Shown: in pieces, positions 11,914-23,600 of the stretch
Layout of the letters: the number at the start of each line of letters is the position of its first letter
How positions within the stretch are numbered: position 1 is the first letter of the stretch
Source of the DNA: Nelumbo lutea
Lineage: Eukaryota; Streptophyta; Magnoliopsida; Proteales; Nelumbonaceae
Direction of reading: 5' to 3'
Length of the DNA: 64,000 nt
NCBI GenBank assembly: GCA_022828595.1
Contig: JAKGHH010000004.1
Span: 52,316,922-52,380,921 of the forward strand
Program-made: the position numbers and the translations under genes
The notes under the pieces: generated by a model
What the model was told of the DNA's origin: nothing
Seen by the model: the letters and a program-made list of their open reading frames with translations, nothing else
The model's database searches: none

Positions 11914-12250
11914 AGGCCCGTTTGGCAAGCCTTTTTGAGAAGATGTTCTTGTAGGCTTGTAGCTCTAACAGTCAAAAGACGCATTGAGCTTTTGACATAA
12001 GATGTAGGCAGCCCAAAGACTGCTTAGGAGATGCATGTCTTTCCACGCGAGCATAAAACGCAAAAGACACGAAAAGCTCCATTTGGAGCTTCCCGAAATT
12101 AGCACAAAATGGGTTTTTCGCATCTTTTCGACATTCTGTCTTTTGGCAGCTAGATCTTCTGCACGCCAAATAGAAATAGACCAAAATTCGGTATACTCGG
12201 CTTGTAAACAACCAAAATACCGCATGGAAAGATGCACCAAACACCCCCTA
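11914..12250. mobile_element. possible hAT-type MITE
   Basis: The left end reads 'aggcccgtttggcaag' and the right end 'ggtgcaccaaacaccccct' approximately, giving an imperfect inverted pair of the 'GGGGTGTTTGG' class. Open frames on both strands (about 90 codons) look like chance frames of the element. No target duplication was confirmed. Confidence 0.3.
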
Positions 12251-13653
12251 AGTCTTTAAATGCATTTTTTAAAACTTAGTGGACCAATCAGTTTATCAAA
12301 CAAGATAGGATTAACTACTGAACACAATAATTGTTTAGCAGGTTGTGGAATTAATGGTAATGCCCCACAATACAACTATAGCATTAAAGCAAATCCAGTT
12401 ATCTGAATTCTTACCAAACTGTCTAGATCAAGATCAGGTTCAGCACAAATGGTGCTCACATTGTACTCAAAGTAGCGTGCAAGTGTGCATTGGAAATATC
12501 TCCCTATGAATAAAAATATACAAGTATAGAGATATTCTCATTACACAATTGTAAGTGGTTGTGAGTACAATGTGTAGGAGGGGTAAGGCTGGGGTGAGGA
12601 GTGGTCTCTTTGAAAGACAGAGAAGGGTCTTGTGGACAAAGAAGTGAGGATCTTTGGGTTGAAGATGTAGGAAATAGGAATAACTCGGGGGTACTAGGTA
12701 ATAGATTGCTTGGAATCAGATGATTGTGATACGAGGAGGATCCCTATTTATGGAAGGGATCCCAAGATCCTAAAAGGTAGGAGATGAGGATATTCGCTCC
12801 GTATCGAAAAAGGGAATATTTGATTCGTTGTCAATTATTGGATGCGCTACTGGGGTATCGCCACATGTTTCATGGGGATCCTCTCAGGGATTGGCTTTTC
12901 TTATCATCGAGATCCCTCATTATTCACGTGTGCTATTGCTTTTTTGCGCGTTATAACTAATCTTATGTGGCAATGGTAATGTCATTGTTTTGGTGGTTGA
13001 TACTTTGTTGATTCCACGTGGTGGCTCACAGGGTTCTTTGCTATCGTGGGTTCGTATGCTTTTGGGCACACACGGGCCTCGCCATGGGCTCGGCCTGCTG
13101 TCCCTTCTAACCTGTCGTCAAGAGTGGGTTTGCAGGCTGTGAGTTCATCGCACGTTGTAGCAGGTGTAGCTTCATTGCACGCTCAGGTGGGCTTGGGTCC
13201 TTTGGACGGGTCCCTATGGGGTTTTTTAGGTTCGGGCACTGATTGGGCTCGGTGGACCGCAAATTTATCATGGTTTTGTTTCATGTATTGTGAATTTATC
13301 ACAGAGGTGACAGTGTGTCTCAAGTTGATCGCAACATGGGGGTCGATTGCAGGTTGCTCGCATATGCTTCTGTGGTGTTAGTCTTGATGTTTGAGTGTTC
13401 TTTAAAGGTCTGAGTAAACGGTATATACCTACACAATGTAAACATTGTTTTGTGAGGATTGAACTCGAATTCATTTTGATCTTAATCCCATAAGTTCATT
13501 ACCTCTTTTGGCCAAAAGGGCACTTACTTTTCCACTTTTGGAAACACACAACTTGGCTCAGCCCTCTCGTAAGAAGACAAACAGACGAGACATTGAGATC
13601 AGATTTGGTCCTCATAGAAGCATGTTTACACTATCCTCGTATAAATTGGGATT
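12251..13653. other. intergenic, no gene seen
   Basis: Mixed composition with GC-richer parts at 12780-13380, perhaps old LTR material. No protein was recognised and no clear ends were seen. Confidence 0.4.
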
Positions 13654-14053
13654 TGCTCCTTAGAACAATCTCACAGCCACGTTCCACCGTATATTGAAAA
13701 TATTTCTCCATAGATAATAAATACAAATACCGGGAGATGTTTTAAATATGCAAAAAGGACATTCCGTGAAATCAATGTATGGAGCTTTGCTCCTTAGACC
13801 AATCTCACAGCCACGTTCCACCGTATATTGAAAATATTTCTCCATAGATAATAAATACAAATACCGGGAGATGTTTTAAATATGCAAAAAGGACATTCCG
13901 TGAAATCAATGTATGGAGCTTTGCTCCTTAGACCAATCTCACAGCCACGTTCCACCGTATATTGAAAATATTTCTCCATAGATAATAAATATAAATACCG
14001 GGAGATGTTTTAAATATGCAAAAAGGACATTCCGTGAAATCAATGTATGGAGC
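13654..14053. repeat. tandem repeat, 134-bp unit, three copies
   Basis: The word 'tcacagccacg' recurs at 13671, 13805 and 13939, a period of exactly 134 bp. The three units are almost identical: one substitution marks unit 1 ('gaacaatc' against 'gaccaatc') and one marks unit 3 ('aaatataaatacc'). The third is followed by unique DNA after 'atggagc'. The short minus-strand frames inside are by-products. It ends about 200 bp before the putative TATA box of the DUF639 gene. Confidence 0.9.
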
Positions 14054-14251
14054 GCTCCGTAATGTATAGTTCCTGTCCCTCCTCATTTTTGGAACTCGAT
14101 GTGATGTGAGATATTCCCAATGTACAGAGGCAGGACAAAATCTGAACTCCGAGGCATGAGGGCTATAGGCTGTGCTTGTTTCCCTACCTTTCCTCTACTT
14201 TCCCTACCTTTCCCTTCTTTCGACCCAAACACAGCATTAGAGAGAGAAACC

Positions 14252-14259
14252 TATAAATA
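14252..14259 (+). promoter_or_regulatory. putative TATA box of the DUF639 gene
   Basis: TATAAATA, 228 bp before the chosen ATG. It is the best TATA-like word upstream of exon 1 and would put transcription start near 14285. Inference only. Confidence 0.4.
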
Positions 14260-14315
14260 ATTCCAGTGACTTCGTTGAGCTTGAACGAACTATAGAGTTA
14301 AAAAGTAATCAGAAT

Positions 14316-14342
14316 ATGCATATGGCGGGGATCACCCCATGA
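14316..14342 (+). promoter_or_regulatory. upstream ORF 1 in the putative 5' leader
   Basis: Eight codons and a stop (MHMAGITP). It is present in the mRNA only if transcription starts near the TATA box at 14252, and would then affect initiation at 14480. Confidence 0.3.
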
Positions 14343-14368
14343 TTAATCCATCCAAATATATTCCTTCC

Positions 14369-14416
14369 ATGTTCATACTTTGCTTCGCCTGCACTGCGAG
14401 TAAGAAGAAGCTTTGA
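14369..14416 (+). promoter_or_regulatory. upstream ORF 2 in the putative 5' leader
   Basis: Fifteen codons and a stop, ending 63 bp before the main ATG. Same condition as upstream ORF 1. Confidence 0.3.
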
Positions 14417-14479
14417 CTGCGTTTCAGGAAACCAGGGTTCTAACCTCTATATCTTCCTCCGCTCCTCGGTTCTCTCCAA

Positions 14480-14643
14480 ATGGAGAATGGGATCGGGATA
14501 ATTGAGGGTTTCATAAGGCAAAAGTCCATTACGTCCCTCTTCCGCAGTGGTCGAAAGTCGGAAGAAGAGACGAGCGATGACTTTTCCAAGCCCATCCCTC
14601 AACTATCTCCTATCGCTAATTCCGTCGTCAGTCGTTGTTCCAA
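14480..14643 (+). CDS. DUF639 gene exon 1
   Basis: Starts at the first ATG that opens the conserved N-terminus (MENGIGIIEGFIRQKSITSL) and ends at a 'ccaa|gtaaca' donor in phase 2. It encodes residues 1-54 plus two bases, with the PIANSVVSRCSK block at its end. The start fits the family's usual N-terminal length. Confidence 0.9.
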
Positions 14644-17600
14644 GTAACATTCGTTCTCTTCTCTCGTATCAAATTCATTTGTGCATAAGGAACTAGGGTT
14701 TATTTGTGCTTACTTACGTGGTTTACGGCGAAGATGGAGTTGTAGGTTGTCTTAGCTTGACCTCATTAAATGGTGACTAGGATTATCTAGGTCTACCCAG
14801 ATACTGAAGAATTCAGATACCAGTAATTTGATCAATGTAAAAGCAGATGAATTTAATATCTTTTTTTGTAGCCTGTTGGGTACCATGTGAAATGACATGG
14901 CTATATTCTGGGATTTCCTTTTGAGTTTATTTAAGGATGAGCTCAATTTCAAGTTTTGAAGAATACACCCAGTTAGAGGTTTTCTTTACAACCAGAAGTG
15001 AATCTGTTTTAGACAAGAGTAAATGACCGTATGGGTTCAATACCATGGAACAGGAGAATGAAATCTTTCTTCCAAGTGGAATCCCAAAAGCCCATTAATT
15101 TGACCATCTTTAGGCGGAGAATGCCTCTACTATAGGTTATACAGGAGTCCAATACTTAGTTTTGGCAAGCTGACTTACAGAATAAAACTGAGCCTATGCC
15201 TTTTTTCGAGAAGCATGGATTTCTGCTTCTTTTCTTGACTCTTTTGTTCCCTTCTGTTTTCTTTTCTGTTTGGTATGACTCTTTAGACCATTAAGATAAA
15301 TTTTTTGTTACTTTTCAAGAAAAAAAACACAATAAGTCCCTAAGACCCCTTCCAGGAAATAAAAAATAATATCTGCTTGCAGTAGAATTGCCACAGTTGC
15401 GTTGCTGAGCATGGACCTTGGTGCAATGGTTGGGTTGCTCCATTGCAACCTGGGTGACTCAAATCTTGGAAACAGCCTCTCTGTATGCACAGGGTAAAGC
15501 TGCGTAGATCTGTTCCTCCCCAGACCCACATTTGTGGGAGCCTCGTGCACTGGGCTGCCCTTTTTTATCTGCTTGCAGTAGAATCCAGTGTTTCGGAATC
15601 TTGTTTGTAGTATGAGAGAAACCCAATGTTTCATATGGATGCAGACATGCAAATTAAAATCAATCTGTGGAGTGTTGGAATCTAATGTGAGTCCAGCATG
15701 GATACTTTGTCCACTTATGTGAGTCCATGTAATACTGGCAAAATACAAAACAATATGCATAAAAAATGACGTGGTTCTCACTTTACTTCTCTGCTTTGCC
15801 TTCCTGTAAGATTCCTTGTACTATCACAGGATTCTTCAAATTCCAACAGAAGAATTGCAACATTGCTTCGAGACTCAGCTGCCTGAGCATGCTCAGCATG
15901 TTTCTACTTATGCTCGAAATTTGCTAGAATTCTGCTCATATCAAGCACTCAATGTGTTGACTCAACGCCCAGATTATTTGAGTGATAAAGAATTCAGCTT
16001 ATTGACATATGATATGATGCTTGCATGGGAAGACCCTGGTGTTAAGAGCGAGCCTGAGCCCTTACACAAAGTAAGACAATCATCATTATTGGATATTTTT
16101 AAGAAGCGTTGAAGATTGATCTTTTTTCTGATCATTGAAATACTGAAGATTAATGTTATCTATCTATCCGTAGATAGATTTTTTTTGAACAGCAGGACTC
16201 TTACTAATGTGAGGCTTCTATACACACTTTTATTTTATGTCATAGGGAGATGAATCTTGCAATGTTCAGGAAAATGAGAATGAGGATGGATGGTCATTTT
16301 TTTATTCAAATTCAACAAACATGGCTGTTCAGGTTCCTCCACACATCCTAAATATTCTCTGTTTCTCTACAAATTGGTAAATCATTTAATACATAATGTA
16401 AGGTGGTGGAAAGCTGCAATCATATTACTTTACACAGAATGTTTCTTTGCAAATTGCTAAACCATTTAATGCATAATGTAAGGTGGTGGCAAGCCACAAT
16501 TCTATCACTTACAGTGTTCATACATGTAGAGATATTGGGCCAGATGAGCCTTAGTTTAGTTTAGTGTTATATTTATTATTTTTATTTTTTTGTGTTAATG
16601 GGCCAGTTAACCTTTTTTCTTTAAGTTTATAAGCATCTGCCCTGTACAAGGGTATCTACATAATTAGCTCTAAATTTTTTTTTGATTTAATTAATAAAAG
16701 TTTGGAACTGGAGAGAGAGAGTTCAATATTCTCCTCTCCTCCTTTGTTTCTCTTCTCTTCTCTTCTCTTCCTCTCCTGCTCTCATACTTTTTTTATCTTT
16801 CTTGATGCATTTTCTAATTATGGGAAGAAATAAGTGCAGGTTATTTTTCTTCTTGGTATTAGAGCATATAACCATCTTTTTTTCTTTTCTCTTTAATCCC
16901 ATACACATTGTGTATGGAGAATTGAATGGATAATTGATTAAAGAAGATAATCAGCCCAGTTGGTAGAGGATTTCAGGAGAAAAGAGGCGATCAGATTGGT
17001 GCTCAAGACAGTTTTTGGAGTTCTTGCCCAAAACCCTAGAAACTGGAGGTTTTTGAATTAAGGGTCCTAGAGGGGTTTCCAACTTGGAGCTCAGGGCTTG
17101 AAGGGATCCTTTTTAATCGCTATAGAGATTGGTTCAAGTAGAACTGATTTTTGGAAGGCCTACAAGGGGCAGTTGGGTTTTTTCTTGTTTTCTCTTGGGT
17201 TTCTGGGTATGGTGAAATCACAAACTGGGGATCCTGTTGAGGTCAGTTTTAGTTATCTTTTCCAATGATTCTTATTTGCTGTTTGAATATTGGTTCTTGA
17301 ATTTTTAGAAACAATGAAGCACTCTGAAGTAGAAATCAAGCATAGCTCAGAGTTTGGATGGGCTCCAAGAGCCTCTGTTGACCCTCTCTAGCCATGACCA
17401 TAGTGAAGCTTGATGGAACCAATTGTTTGGCTTGGTCATTGTCAGTCAGAATATATGTTTATAGTAGAGGAAAGTGGGGGTATATTTCTGGTAGTAAGAA
17501 GGAACCTTAGGAAGATGATCCCTCCCACGAGACGTGGATGAAGGAAAATTATATTGTTATTGGTTGGTTGGTGAATTCAATGCAACCTCATATCAGCCAA

Positions 17601-20600
17601 CGTTACTTGTGGATAAATTTTGCAGAGGAATTTGGGATATTGTTGCAGAGACGTACTCCCAGAAATTGAATGTGGCTAGAGCATATAAGCTAAAAAGTGA
17701 TGTGAATAATTTATGACAATGGGAAAAACCATTAACCGTTTATTATTCAATGCTGAAATCTTTGTGGCAAGAAATTGATTTTGATGGAGGCGATTGCTTG
17801 GGAGAGTAAAAAAGATGTTGAAACATATAGAAAACTTGTGGAAAGAAACAGGGAGTTTGAATTTCTTATAGGGCTGAATCCAAAATATGACATTACCAAT
17901 CAAAATATATTAGTAAAGGATGATGTTACCCTCTCTCATGCTGATTCTATGGTGAGTAGTGAGGAAAGTAGAAGGAAAGTACAGGTTCAGGGGTAATTCC
18001 GGTTGACCACTTTGCTAATGTAGGGGTGAAACTTTAGGTAGTTTGGGGAAGGAAAGATATTATATGTGAGTATTGCAAGAAGCCAAAACATACAAAGGAT
18101 ACTTGCTGGAAGTTACACTTAGAACTTTTGTTGGTTCGGTTCAAGAATGCTAATAACAGTAAGAAAGATGGAAATGGAAAAGACTGGGAATGCTAATGCA
18201 ACTATGGTTCTAGGCAGTGACAAGGGTTCTAATGAAAAGACTACTATTGAGCAACTAGTAGAAGTGAAGGTGAATTTGAGAAGTATGGGAGGATGGTTAA
18301 TCACCTTAAGAGCATAGTCGCATAAGCTTTTAATCCTTCAGGAAATTCAACTTGCACTACTTTTGCACATTTAGGTATACATGTAGTTGCCAATCATGCA
18401 ACTATTGCAGATAAGCGTAGAATCCCATGGATCATAGATTCTGAAGCCTCTAATCATATAATTAATTTTTCTACCTTATTTAATTCCTATAACATGCTTT
18501 CTGGTCGTGACAAAATAACCCTAGATGATGACTGTCTTGCTCCTATTTCTGGCAAGGGAGACATCAAGGCCACAAATTTCCTCAACCTCACCTTTGTCCT
18601 TCATGACTCGGAACTGCACACCAACCTTTCGTTTGTAAGTAGCCTGACTAAATCATTAAATTGTCGTATAATATTTTTCCCTTATTGCATTTTTAAGGAT
18701 CTACATTCTCAGAAGGTGATTGTAAGTGGCGATCAAATGGAATATACTTGCTTGATGTACCCAAGAAAAAGCCAAGGACAACCCTTGAAAGTTGCTTTTC
18801 TATTAGTCGTGTCATGTTATGCCATTTTTGGCTAGGTCATTTTTCTTTTTTAGCTTCGAGCCACTTATTTTCGAAATTGTTTAAAGAAGTCAAATTGTCA
18901 AGTTTTCATAGTCATTTGAGTTTTCAAGGCATTGTAGAAACACTTATCCTTTGAGTAATAAAAGATCTACTTTTCCTTTCCATATTGTGCACTTTGATGT
19001 GTGGGAGCCTTACCATTTACCCTCCTTGGGTGGCTATTGATACTTTATTTTGTTTATTGATGACTTTTCTTAGTACACTTGGATATATTTGATGTGTTCA
19101 TGTGATGAAGTCCTAAAGATTATGAAATAGTTTCATGAATTTATCCTTACCCAATTTGATACTTGTATCAAGATATTTCAGTAAGATAAAGTAAAAGAAT
19201 ATTTTGAGAAGAGTCATGTTTCTTATCTTTATACTTTTGGAGTTATTCACCAAAGCTCTTGATTATGCACAATACAACAAGATGCAGTTTTCGTAGGGGG
19301 TTAAGGGATGAGGAAATTAATTCCTTATCTAATCTATTCCATCTCTTGAATAAAGTTTGTTTGGAACCGTCTAAGCCGGACAATAGGATTTGGGTTCCTC
19401 AGCCCAAAGGGACCTTTTCTTGTTCTTCTTTTTCTAGTCCCTTTGTCAGTTTCCCTCTCAACAGGTTTTCTCTTCAAAGGAAATTTGGTGTAGGCCAGTT
19501 CCCCCAAAGATAATGGCTTTTTGTTGGGAAGTGTACCATGGGAAAGTGAACACTTTAGATAATCTACAAAAGAGAAGATTTTTCCTTTGTATTTCACCCA
19601 ACTGGTGTATTCTCTGTAGAGCTCACGAGGAGGATTGTTATCACCTACTAATGTCCTGTCCTTTCTCTGTAGAGCTCACAAGGAGGGTTGTTATCACCTA
19701 CTAATCCCCTGTCCTTAGCTGTAATGTTCATCTTTTCCTTTTCCTTTTAAGTTTCTTTGTAATCAGTAGGGAGAGGCTGCAGCTTGCACCTCTCCACGGG
19801 CTACTGTATGAGGTCTTCTTTTTCTTTTGAAGTAATAAACTATCCTTATTCATAAAAAAAAAAAAACAAAATGGAGTTGTTGAATGAAAAAATTGTCATA
19901 TTGTTGAGGCAGCCAGAAGCATGTTATTTGCCTCACATGGTCCTACCAAAATTTGGGGGGATGTTGTTATTAAAACAACTTATCTTATCAATCGTATTAG
20001 CTTGTTGTTTCTAAAGGCTCGTAGATGTATATTCCTTGGTTATGCCTCCACATAGAAGGGTTATTGTTTTTTTGATCTAGTTAGTGTTACTCGTGTTTTG
20101 TCTCCACAGATGTCACTTTTGTGAAGTTCATTCCCTTTTATGGTCATTTTCCTAAGGGGGAGAGTTCCTTTATGTTATTTGATGTTCCTCTTCTTGTTTT
20201 TATTGAGTCCAGCGGTGAGCTTCTTGTTGACTCACCTCCTTTTGTGTCCCCTCCTCCTATTAAGTTATCTCCTAGTTCTCCCATTTCGGTTCCTTCACCA
20301 CTGCCTCCACATCCTTCTTCATTTATGCCTACTATCTTTTAGAGGTGGTACAAGCGGCAAAGGTTCAGGAATGAGCAGGTTATTTCCACTCCTACAATTA
20401 AGCCTCCTATACTCCCAGTCGCAGAAGAGGCAGTAGGTACTGAGCCCATACCTTTGTAGCCCCCTTTCCAGAAGAAAGGGTAAGAGAAAGGGCACTGCAC
20501 ATTGTATCTCAAAGTATCTCTTCTATTTCTTTCCTCATCATATTATTCCTTCTTAGCCTTTATTTCTTCTAGGCCTATCCCTAAGTCTATATTAGAAGCA

Positions 20601-23600
20601 CTTTCAAAACCAGAATGGAAGCATGATATGAAAACTGAGATAGAAGTGTTGCATAAGAATGATTCTTGGGATGTGGTTGATTTACCTGAAGGCAAGGAGG
20701 CTGTTGGGTGCAAATGATTTTATACTATAAAATGCCATGCATCCATTGAACGGTACAAGGCTTGTTTGATTACTAAGGGGTATACATAGACATATGGGAT
20801 AAACTACTTGGAGACATTTGCCTTGTTTCTAAAATGACATTTGTAAGAGTCTTGTTATCTTTGACAACTAATTTTGATTGGCCATTCTATCAGTTTGGTG
20901 TAAAGAATGATTTTTTGAATGGGGAGTTGCATGAATAAGTGCATATGTAATGTAGGGTAAGGTATGTAAATTGAAGAAGGCACGCTATGGCCTTAAGCAG
21001 TCACCAAGAGGTTGGGAGCTTGGTTTGAGTGGTTTAGGGCTGCCCTTGTTCACTTTGGATACACATAGATGTAGTCAGACCATACCCTCTTTGTGAAGAG
21101 GAGAGGTGCTCTAGTTATTATCTTCTTAATTGTCTATGTAGATTACATTGTAGTTACTGGTGACGATGTGCAAGAAATTGATAGCCTCAAACACTTTCTT
21201 AATGCTGAATTTGAAACTAAAGATTTGGGAGAATTGAGATACTTCTTGGGGATTGAAGTTGCTAGGTCCAAAGATGGCATCTTCAATCTCCTAATGTAAG
21301 TACGTGCTTGACTTGCTTATTGAAATAGGCAAACTTGGGGTCAAACCTGCTATCACACTGATTGGTCAGAAAGCTCTTTGCTTCTGATGAAGAGTTACTT
21401 GAGGATAGGGGAGTGTTCTAGAGGTTGCTTGGGTAGTTGTTGTACCTATGCATGACTCACCCTGACATTTCTTATGTTGTTAGTGTCATTAGCCAGTTTA
21501 TGCATGCCCCCAGAGATACACATATGGCTGTAATAGAGAGAATTTTGAGTTACTTAAAGGGTATGCTAAGAAAAGGTATACTTTTTGGAAAGCATGGTTA
21601 CAGGAAACTGGAAGCATATATAGATGTAGACTAGGTAGGATGTATTGATGATAGGAGGTCTACATCTGGGTATTGTAGTATGGTTGCTGGAAATTTGGTT
21701 TCTTGGAAGAGCAAGAAGTAGTTAGTGGTAGCTAGGTCTTTAGCTGAGGCAGAATATAGAGCCATGGCACATGGTGTATCTGAGCTTTTATGGTTACAGT
21801 CTCTGATGGAGGAGATGGGTGAACCCTTGATGTTGTATTGTGACAATCAAGCGTCCATTAATGTAGCACATAATCCTATCCAACATGATCAAACGAAGCA
21901 TATTGAGGTGGATAGGCATTTCATTAAAGAGAGAGAGAGAGAGTGGAACTGGGAGAAGTTTGCCTACCCTTTATTGCATCTGAAGAGCAACTGGCTTATG
22001 TACTTACCATGGGAGTTCCTAAAGCTAAATTGTAGCAATATGTATGCAAGTTGGGCATGATTGACATCTATGCTCAACTTGAGGGCGAGTGTAGAGATAT
22101 TGGGCCGGATGGGCCTTAGTTTACTTTAGTCTTATATTTTTTATTTATTTTTTGTGTTAATAGGCCTTTATCTCATGGGCTTGTTAACCATTTTTATCTA
22201 AGTTTATATGCATCAGCCCTATACAAGGGTATCTATGTAATTATCTCTAAATTTCTTTTGATCAAATTTATTAAACAAAGAAGATAGAGGTTGAAGAGAG
22301 AAGGAAGAAGAGAGAAGAGGGGAGAGAGAGGAGAGAAGAGAGTTGAGAGCCAAAAAAGTCTAGCTGACGGCGCCAACTCTCATATTTATATTAGGGCGAT
22401 CATAATATAATTAGGAAATGCAATAGTACCCTATGGTACTAATATTGACATAACACATACATAAGCAACCTTTTAACACTCCCCCTCAAGTTGGGACATA
22501 GAGGTCAATCATGCCCAACTTGTCACATAAATCATTATGTCGCGAGTGATGTAAGCCCTTTGTGAATATATCTGCAAGTTGCTCTTCAGATTTGATATGG
22601 GGTGTACTACTGATCGAAAACAAATATATGGGTAACTTTGGAACATGCAAAACATTAGAAAGATTAAGGCCAAAGGGAAGGGATATGGTTCCTTGACCAG
22701 CAATGGTGGAGAATGAGCCATTGGCTAGTGTCACTTTATCCCTCCCAAAGAGGAGATGATAAGACTGAAAATAACTTGACTTACCAGTCATATGGTCTGA
22801 TGCTCCAAAATCAATTATCTAAGGAGAGTCAGGGGAATGAGAAGAGATATGGAAAGCTGTGGCAGAGTTACCTAATGTAAATGTAAATGAGGTTGAGGGA
22901 GAAGGGGCAGAGCCCATCAGACGAATTGAGGATTGTTGTCAGTTGTTTATGTATTCAGGTTTAGTACCATAAGGGTACTGTTGTAATTTCTCCTTTGTTT
23001 ACATTGTTCGGCTGTACTAGTATAAATGATAATAGATCATTCTTTCGCCCCCTAAGTTCAGAAGGGGCTTTCAGTCCTCTCGGCTCTCCTCTCCTCTCTC
23101 CCTCTCTTCTCTCCTCTTGTCTCTTCACTTGCTCTTGCTCTTGCTCAACATGGTATCAGAGCAAGTTGTCCATGCCTGAAGGGTGGTGTCAAGCAAACCT
23201 GTTGTTCAATGTCGAGCAGATAGTCTTTTCATCTCCCAGGGCTGTATCCATTGAACTGCTAATCAGTTGTATTCAGTTCGACCCAGAAGTTATAGAGACT
23301 TTTCATCTTCCAGCCCAGAAGTGGTATTCATTGTCTATTCGACTGTAGAGAGGCTATCATTTGAGGTTCGTAGAGGGAGTTCTGGTTTACAAAGAGGCTA
23401 TCATCTGAAGTTAAAAGAGGTACTGTTCATTTACTGTTCGGCTGCCTTTCGGATTGACTGTTCAGCCAATTGATGGACTATTGAGGGACTTTATTTCTTT
23501 AACAAAGCAGTTGTATTCAATATTTTTTTGTATTTCTTTACCCCTTTGATGGACTGTTGATGTCCTAAAGCAGATATTGTATTGATCTCAGTCATTGACT

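Noticed and set aside
13660..13979. Duplicated small protein on minus
   Set aside because: Frames are by-products of a 134-bp repeat whose unit length is not a multiple of three.
15816..16112. 98-codon ORF taken as a complete small protein
   Set aside because: Its first codons are intron and its end reads through a donor; the conserved part is exon 2 of the DUF639 gene.
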